Source: JAUVRX01 sp049664225
GTDB lineage: Bacteria; Acidobacteriota; Thermoanaerobaculia; Multivoradales; JAHEKO01
NCBI GenBank assembly: GCA_049664225.1
Contig: JBATEX010000032.1
Location: 1-16,495, forward strand
Direction: 5' to 3'
Length of the DNA stretch: 16,495 nt
Shown: positions 13,289 to 16,495 of the stretch, in pieces
Numbering within the stretch: position 1 is the stretch's first letter
Layout of the letters: every line of letters begins with the position of its first letter
Notes under the pieces: model-generated
Told to the model about the DNA's origin: nothing
The model's database searches: none
What the model saw: the letters and a program-made list of their open reading frames with translations, nothing else
Made by a program: the position numbers and the translations under genes

Positions 13289-14302
13289 GTGAGTGAAGCA
13301 ATCAAAGTAGAAAGCTACATCGAACCGTCACCCACCCAGCACCCTCCCAAGCGGCTGGTGCAGGTAGGTGGTGACGAAGATGGTGTGAGCTACGCGTTCT
13401 TCGATCGAATCGAGATCGGACGCTACCGCGAGGGGCGCGAGGCTGCCGGCTGCCTGCTGATCACGGACCCGACCGTCTCCTCCAGACATTGCATCCTGAC
13501 CCAGGATCAAAGCGGACGCTGTTTCGCCCGAGATGTGAGCCGAAACGGCACTCGCCTGGACGGCCGTCGGCTGTCGCCAAATCTCCAGACCGAGATTCAA
13601 GTCGGTCAGACCCTGTTGATCGGCAGGCAGCTGGCCTTTCGCCTCGAGGGTCAGCAACTGAGAGATTCCGAAGTACCGACATCCGAGATCTCCAAGCTCA
13701 CCATGAAGGTAGAGGAAGTAAAGACCCTTACCGTGCTCGTCGGGGACATCCGCGACTACACGGTTCTGGTCCAACAAGCCACTTCTTCCGCCCTTCAGGA
13801 ATCGGTAGGCCGACTCTTCGAGCGGCTCGAGAAGGAGGTCATCTCCCTGGGAGGCACGATCAAGGAGTTTCAGGGTGACGCAGCGTTCGCCTTCTGGGAG
13901 GAGAACACCTCGGAGAATCACGCCATCAGCGCCTGCGAGGCGGCCCTGAAGCTGGACGGGCTGGCCAGGGAACTGGCCGAAGTTCCTGGCTTCTGGCAGG
14001 TGGATGGCTTCCCGTTGCAGCTCGACTGGGCCCTGGCGACCGGGACCGTCGTGATGTCCGGGTACGGCGAGGGCAACGTCATGGGGCTCTCCATGGTGGG
14101 CGAGCCCGTGGTGCTCGCCTTCCGTATCGAGAAGTTCGCAAACGACAAGACAGGCTCGATCATCGCCTGCGAAGCGACGCGAGAGATGGCCTCCAAGGAC
14201 TTCAAGTTCCACGACCTCGGAGAACGCGAGGTCAAGGGATTCGACGCGCCGCGCCGTCTCTACGCGTTGACCAAGAAGCGCCGCAGACTTCTCGGGCGTT
14301 GA
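13289..14302 (+). CDS. FHA domain plus class III adenylate/guanylate cyclase-like protein
   Basis: This roughly 337-residue protein has an N-terminal FHA domain (about 23-122; GRYRE, SSRH, SRNGT) and a C-terminal class III cyclase homology domain (about 143-330). Numbered from the GTG, the two metal-binding aspartates are present (Asp153 in VGDIRDY, Asp197 in QGD), as are the purine-selecting Lys192 and the transition-state Arg279. The position usually Asp (in MDYTVxG) is Gly266, and the usual transition-state Asn (in VNxAxR) is Val275. Loss of both suggests an enzyme with altered substrate use or a pseudo-enzyme. The start is uncertain: TTG at 13283 is two bases after AAGAG, so GTG at 13289 (8-nt spacer) is preferred. 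There is no membrane segment. Its place after the CNB gene suggests that producer and receptor are coupled. Confidence 0.88.
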   Translation: MSEAIKVESYIEPSPTQHPPKRLVQVGGDEDGVSYAFFDRIEIGRYREGREAAGCLLITDPTVSSRHCILTQDQSGRCFARDVSRNGTRLDGRRLSPNLQTEIQVGQTLLIGRQLAFRLEGQQLRDSEVPTSEISKLTMKVEEVKTLTVLVGDIRDYTVLVQQATSSALQESVGRLFERLEKEVISLGGTIKEFQGDAAFAFWEENTSENHAISACEAALKLDGLARELAEVPGFWQVDGFPLQLDWALATGTVVMSGYGEGNVMGLSMVGEPVVLAFRIEKFANDKTGSIIACEATREMASKDFKFHDLGEREVKGFDAPRRLYALTKKRRRLLGR

Positions 14303-14321
14303 TTCCCGGCCTGGTACAAGC

Positions 14322-15836
14322 ATGGGAATCTCCAATCCAACCGACATCGCCGATACGCCGATCTTCGTCACCGGAGCCTCCGGCTACATCGGGGGAAGGT
14401 TGGTTCCTCGTCTGCTGGAGCGTGGCTATCGGGTCCGCTGCCTGGCGAGAAGCCCGAAGAAGCTGGAATCGAGACCGTGGGCTGGTGAGCCTACGGTCGA
14501 GATTGTCGCCGGGGATGTCGGCGACACCGCGCTCCTCGCAGAGCAGATGCGCGGCTGCAGAGCGGCCTACTACCTGGTGCACTCCATGCTGGCGGCTGGG
14601 CCAGCTTACGCATCGAAAGACGCCGAACTGGCTCGAGCCTTCTCCACCGCGGCTGCCAGCGCTGGATGCGAACGAATTCTCTATCTCGGAGGCCTCGGGG
14701 AGACCGGTGAGGGTCTGAGCGAGCACCTCACCTCGAGGCGAGAGACAGAGGCGCTTCTGGCTTCGGGGCCAGTGCCGGTCACCGTCCTGAGGGCGGCCAT
14801 GATCATCGGTGCGGGATCGGCCTCCTTCGAGATCCTGCGCTACCTCGTAGAGCGACTCCCTGTCATGGTTACGCCGCGCTGGGTCCAGACGGAGTGCCAG
14901 CCCATAGCCGTGCGCAACGTCCTCGGGTATCTTCTCGACGCCTTGATCATGGAGGATACGATCGGACGCACGCTCGACATCGGTGGCCCGGACATCCTCT
15001 CCTACAGGGCCATGATGGCCATCATGGCCGAGGCTTTGGACCTTCCTCACCGCCTGGTCATTCCCATTCCCGTGCTGACGCCACGCTTGAGCTCCCTTTG
15101 GATTCAACTCGTGACACCCTTGAGTAGCTACATCGCCCGCCCATTGGCTGAAGGTCTGCGCAACCGAGTCGTCTGCCGAGACAACACGGCCCAGAGGCTG
15201 ATGCCACAAAGACTTCTCGGCGTGCGCGAGGCTATCGACGAGGCGCTCGGCCACGTCGAGTTGGGAAATGTCGAAACCTCTTGGACCGATGCTGGGGCCG
15301 TCCCCGGGGACCCGGACTGGGCCGGCGGTACTACATTCGTGCACCAGGAAGAGACCCAGGTGGTGGCGGCGGCTTCGGAAGTGTTTCGTGCCATCTGCCG
15401 CATCGGTGGACGAAACGGTTGGTATTCCTCCCAGATCCTCTGGCGAATTCGAGGCGGCATCGACCGCCTGCTCGGAGGGCCTGGTTTGCGCCGCGGCCGC
15501 CGTCATGCCGAGGAAATCCGTCATGGCGATGCTCTTGATTTCTGGCGTGTGGCGGGAATCGAACGCGACCGCTGGCTGAAGCTCAGAGCCGAAATGGTGC
15601 TGCCCGGAGAAGCCTTGCTCGAGTTCCGGATCGAGTCTGTGCCGGGGTTCGCTGGTCGATGCCTGCTCTTTCAGACCGCTCGTTTCAAGCCCAAGGGCCT
15701 GTTGGGAATCCTCTACTGGTACTCCGTGCTGCCCGTCCATGGATTCATCTTCCGCAGCATGATCAACGGAATCCGGCGCGCTGCAGAGCAGATCGAATTG
15801 GACCGTTGGGTCGATGACCCAGGACCAACTTCCTAG
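14322..15836 (+). CDS. SDR-type NAD(P)-binding protein with C-terminal DUF2867
   Basis: This 504-residue protein has an N-terminal extended/atypical SDR domain (about 13-310) with the nucleotide-binding motif TGASGYIGG (17-25), and a C-terminal DUF2867 domain (about 345-490). An Arg residue after the glycine motif (CLARSPKK) hints at NADPH. The YxxxK catalytic pair of classical SDRs is not obvious, as is common in NmrA-like or atypical members, which may sense the redox state or act on quinones. Two weakly hydrophobic stretches near the end (about 455-480) may contact membrane. The ATG follows the cyclase-like stop by 19 bp, without a clear Shine-Dalgarno, so it is probably co-transcribed. 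This architecture is common in bacteria, but the reaction is unknown to me. Confidence 0.85.
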   Translation: MGISNPTDIADTPIFVTGASGYIGGRLVPRLLERGYRVRCLARSPKKLESRPWAGEPTVEIVAGDVGDTALLAEQMRGCRAAYYLVHSMLAAGPAYASKDAELARAFSTAAASAGCERILYLGGLGETGEGLSEHLTSRRETEALLASGPVPVTVLRAAMIIGAGSASFEILRYLVERLPVMVTPRWVQTECQPIAVRNVLGYLLDALIMEDTIGRTLDIGGPDILSYRAMMAIMAEALDLPHRLVIPIPVLTPRLSSLWIQLVTPLSSYIARPLAEGLRNRVVCRDNTAQRLMPQRLLGVREAIDEALGHVELGNVETSWTDAGAVPGDPDWAGGTTFVHQEETQVVAAASEVFRAICRIGGRNGWYSSQILWRIRGGIDRLLGGPGLRRGRRHAEEIRHGDALDFWRVAGIERDRWLKLRAEMVLPGEALLEFRIESVPGFAGRCLLFQTARFKPKGLLGILYWYSVLPVHGFIFRSMINGIRRAAEQIELDRWVDDPGPTS

Positions 15837-15844
15837 ATTTGGCC

Positions 15845-15850
15845 TACAAT
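15845..15850 (+). promoter_or_regulatory. Possible -10 box of the globin gene
   Basis: TACAAT lies in the gap after the SDR stop codon, 32 bp before the preferred globin start. No recognisable -35 is present at 17 bp upstream, so this is only suggestive of an independent promoter. Confidence 0.3.
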
Positions 15851-15881
15851 AGCGCCAGCGAAATTGCCCGTGGAGGAATCG

Positions 15882-16298
15882 GTGGACGAAACCACGATCC
15901 AGATCTTCGAAGAGAGCCTGCGGCGGTGTGACACCAACCCGGAGTTCCTGGACATCTTCTACGAGCGCTTCCTGGCCTCCTCGCCGAAGATCAAGGAGCG
16001 ATTCGCCAACACCGACTTCCACCGCCAGAAGCGGCTCCTGAGAGCTTCCTTCTATCTGATCCTCCTCGCCTCGGAAGATCCGGAAGATGGCCCCGAGAGG
16101 TACCTCGGCCACCTGGCGGCGCGACACAGCGCCAAGGACCTCGACGTCGGTGCCGAGCTCTACGACCTCTGGCTCGACAGTCTGCTGGAATCGGTCAAGG
16201 AGTGCGATCCCGAATACAGCGAGGAAGTCGAAGAAGCCTGGGAGAAGATCATGGGCATCGGCATCGACTTTCTGCTCTCTCGTTATCATCATTCGTAA
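15882..16298 (+). CDS. Single-domain globin-like protein
   Basis: This 138-residue all-helical protein looks like a bacterial single-domain globin, a haem protein that binds O2, NO or CO for storage, detoxification or sensing. His82 in LAARHSAKDL is the likely proximal (F8) haem ligand, Tyr27 in DIFYERF the likely B10 residue in the distal pocket, and Phe41 or Phe46 the CD1 phenylalanine. Near the C-terminus, AWEKIMGIGIDFLL matches the usual H helix. There is no reductase domain, so it is not a flavohaemoglobin. The start is taken as the GTG at 15882 because GGAGG (15872-15876) precedes it by 5 nt; earlier in-frame TTG (15864) and GTG (15870) lack such a site. It lies 45 bp after the SDR gene and is followed by a strong hairpin, so it probably ends the transcription unit. 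Confidence 0.82.
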   Translation: MDETTIQIFEESLRRCDTNPEFLDIFYERFLASSPKIKERFANTDFHRQKRLLRASFYLILLASEDPEDGPERYLGHLAARHSAKDLDVGAELYDLWLDSLLESVKECDPEYSEEVEEAWEKIMGIGIDFLLSRYHHS

Positions 16299-16306
16299 AG
16301 GTTGCG

Positions 16307-16335
16307 CCAGGTTCCAGTGGAACTCTGGAACCTGG
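16307..16335 (+). terminator. Strong hairpin after the globin gene
   Basis: CCAGGTTCCAG (16307-16317) pairs perfectly with CTGGAACCTGG (16325-16335) around a 7-nt loop, starting 8 nt after the stop codon. There is no T-tract after the stem, so it may be an atypical terminator or an RNA-stabilising 3' structure. Confidence 0.55.
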
Positions 16336-16338
16336 GCC

Positions 16339-16436
16339 TTGAGGGCTTGGGGGATGAAGCGCTCGGCGAACTCGCCGACCGGCCCTTGAGGCACTGAGGG
16401 CTTCCTCCCCTAGGCCCCTACGCCCCTACTGCCCTA
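16339..16436. repeat. 45-bp-type repeat units and CCCCTA octamer array before copy D
   Basis: TTGAGGGCTTGGGGGATGAAG begins at 16339 and a weaker second unit (TTGAGGCACTGAGGGC) at 16386, a spacing of 47 bp; both resemble the units at 1781 and 1826. Positions 16407-16436 then hold CCCCTAGG, CCCCTACG and CCCCTACT octamers. This reproduces the order seen before copy C. Confidence 0.65.
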
Positions 16437-16462
16437 AGCTCTTGTGCCCCCAGGTGGTGCCA

Positions 16463-16495
16463 GAGGTTCGTGCGGGTGGCTCGACTGTGGGGCGC
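16463..16495 (+). repeat. MITE-like element, copy D (cut by window end)
   Basis: GAGGTTCGTGCGGGTGGCTC starts at 16463 and continues into the GACTGTGGGGCGC body as in copy A. Only the first 33 bp are visible, so its right end and type cannot be judged. The preceding GGTGCCA is shared with copy C. Confidence 0.65.

Noticed and set aside
13328..14371. A 347-codon minus-strand open frame opposite the FHA-cyclase gene
   Set aside because: The plus-strand frame has clear FHA and cyclase motifs; the antisense product has none.
14232..16394. A 720-codon open frame on the minus strand opposite the SDR and globin genes
   Set aside because: It is antisense to two well-supported genes, translates without recognisable motifs, and is the kind of long shadow frame that GC-rich codon use produces.

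Overview
This window is a high-GC (about 60-65% by eye) bacterial chromosomal segment with ten recognisable protein genes, no RNA genes and no CRISPR. A predicted secreted tricorn-type protease, FHA/GAF/phosphatase and FHA/cyclase signalling proteins, and intergenic regions filled with palindromic repeats fit a Gram-negative soil or marine bacterium. Acidobacteriota or a related deep lineage is my guess from this general character, not a demonstrated assignment.

Left part (1-7444). Two minus-strand genes lie in tandem: an FAD-linked (BBE-type) oxidase and a large predicted secreted S41 tricorn-like protease. A plus-strand haloalkane dehalogenase is divergent from the protease. The gaps between these genes (1509-2275, 5564-6095, 6987-7444) are long and occupied by a family of related intergenic elements. 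Each element has about 21-bp terminal inverted repeats (copies A 1985-2229, B 5858-6020, C 7146-7353, D from 16463 to the window end). Most are preceded by short tandem repeats, and two carry a further internal palindrome. This composite repeat family is the most unusual sequence-level feature of the window.

Middle part (7445-11193). A small GGQ-containing release-factor-like protein is followed by an FHA-GAF-PP2C (SpoIIE-type) phosphatase, both on the plus strand. A minus-strand fusion of an aminoglycoside-phosphotransferase-like domain with a P-loop kinase converges on the phosphatase with a gap of only 46 bp.

Right part (11522-16298). Five co-directional plus-strand genes follow: a geranylgeranyl-reductase-like flavoprotein, a stand-alone cyclic-nucleotide-binding protein (ATGA overlap), an FHA plus class III cyclase protein with two of its usual catalytic positions substituted, an SDR/DUF2867 protein, and a single-domain globin closed by a strong hairpin. 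The first three are tightly packed and probably form an operon; the SDR gene follows after 19 bp. The globin may have its own promoter. The divergent region before this cluster (11194-11521) holds two adjacent perfect palindromes that look like an operator. My working hypothesis is that the right cluster is a redox or gas-responsive module in which a cyclase-like protein and a cyclic-nucleotide receptor control a membrane-lipid or quinone-related flavoenzyme. That is inference from gene order only.

Several starts were moved from the longest possible ORF to internal codons with better Shine-Dalgarno spacing: the protease to 5563, the release-factor-like protein to 7445, the APH-kinase fusion to 11193, the flavoprotein to 11522, the cyclase to 13289 and the globin to 15882.
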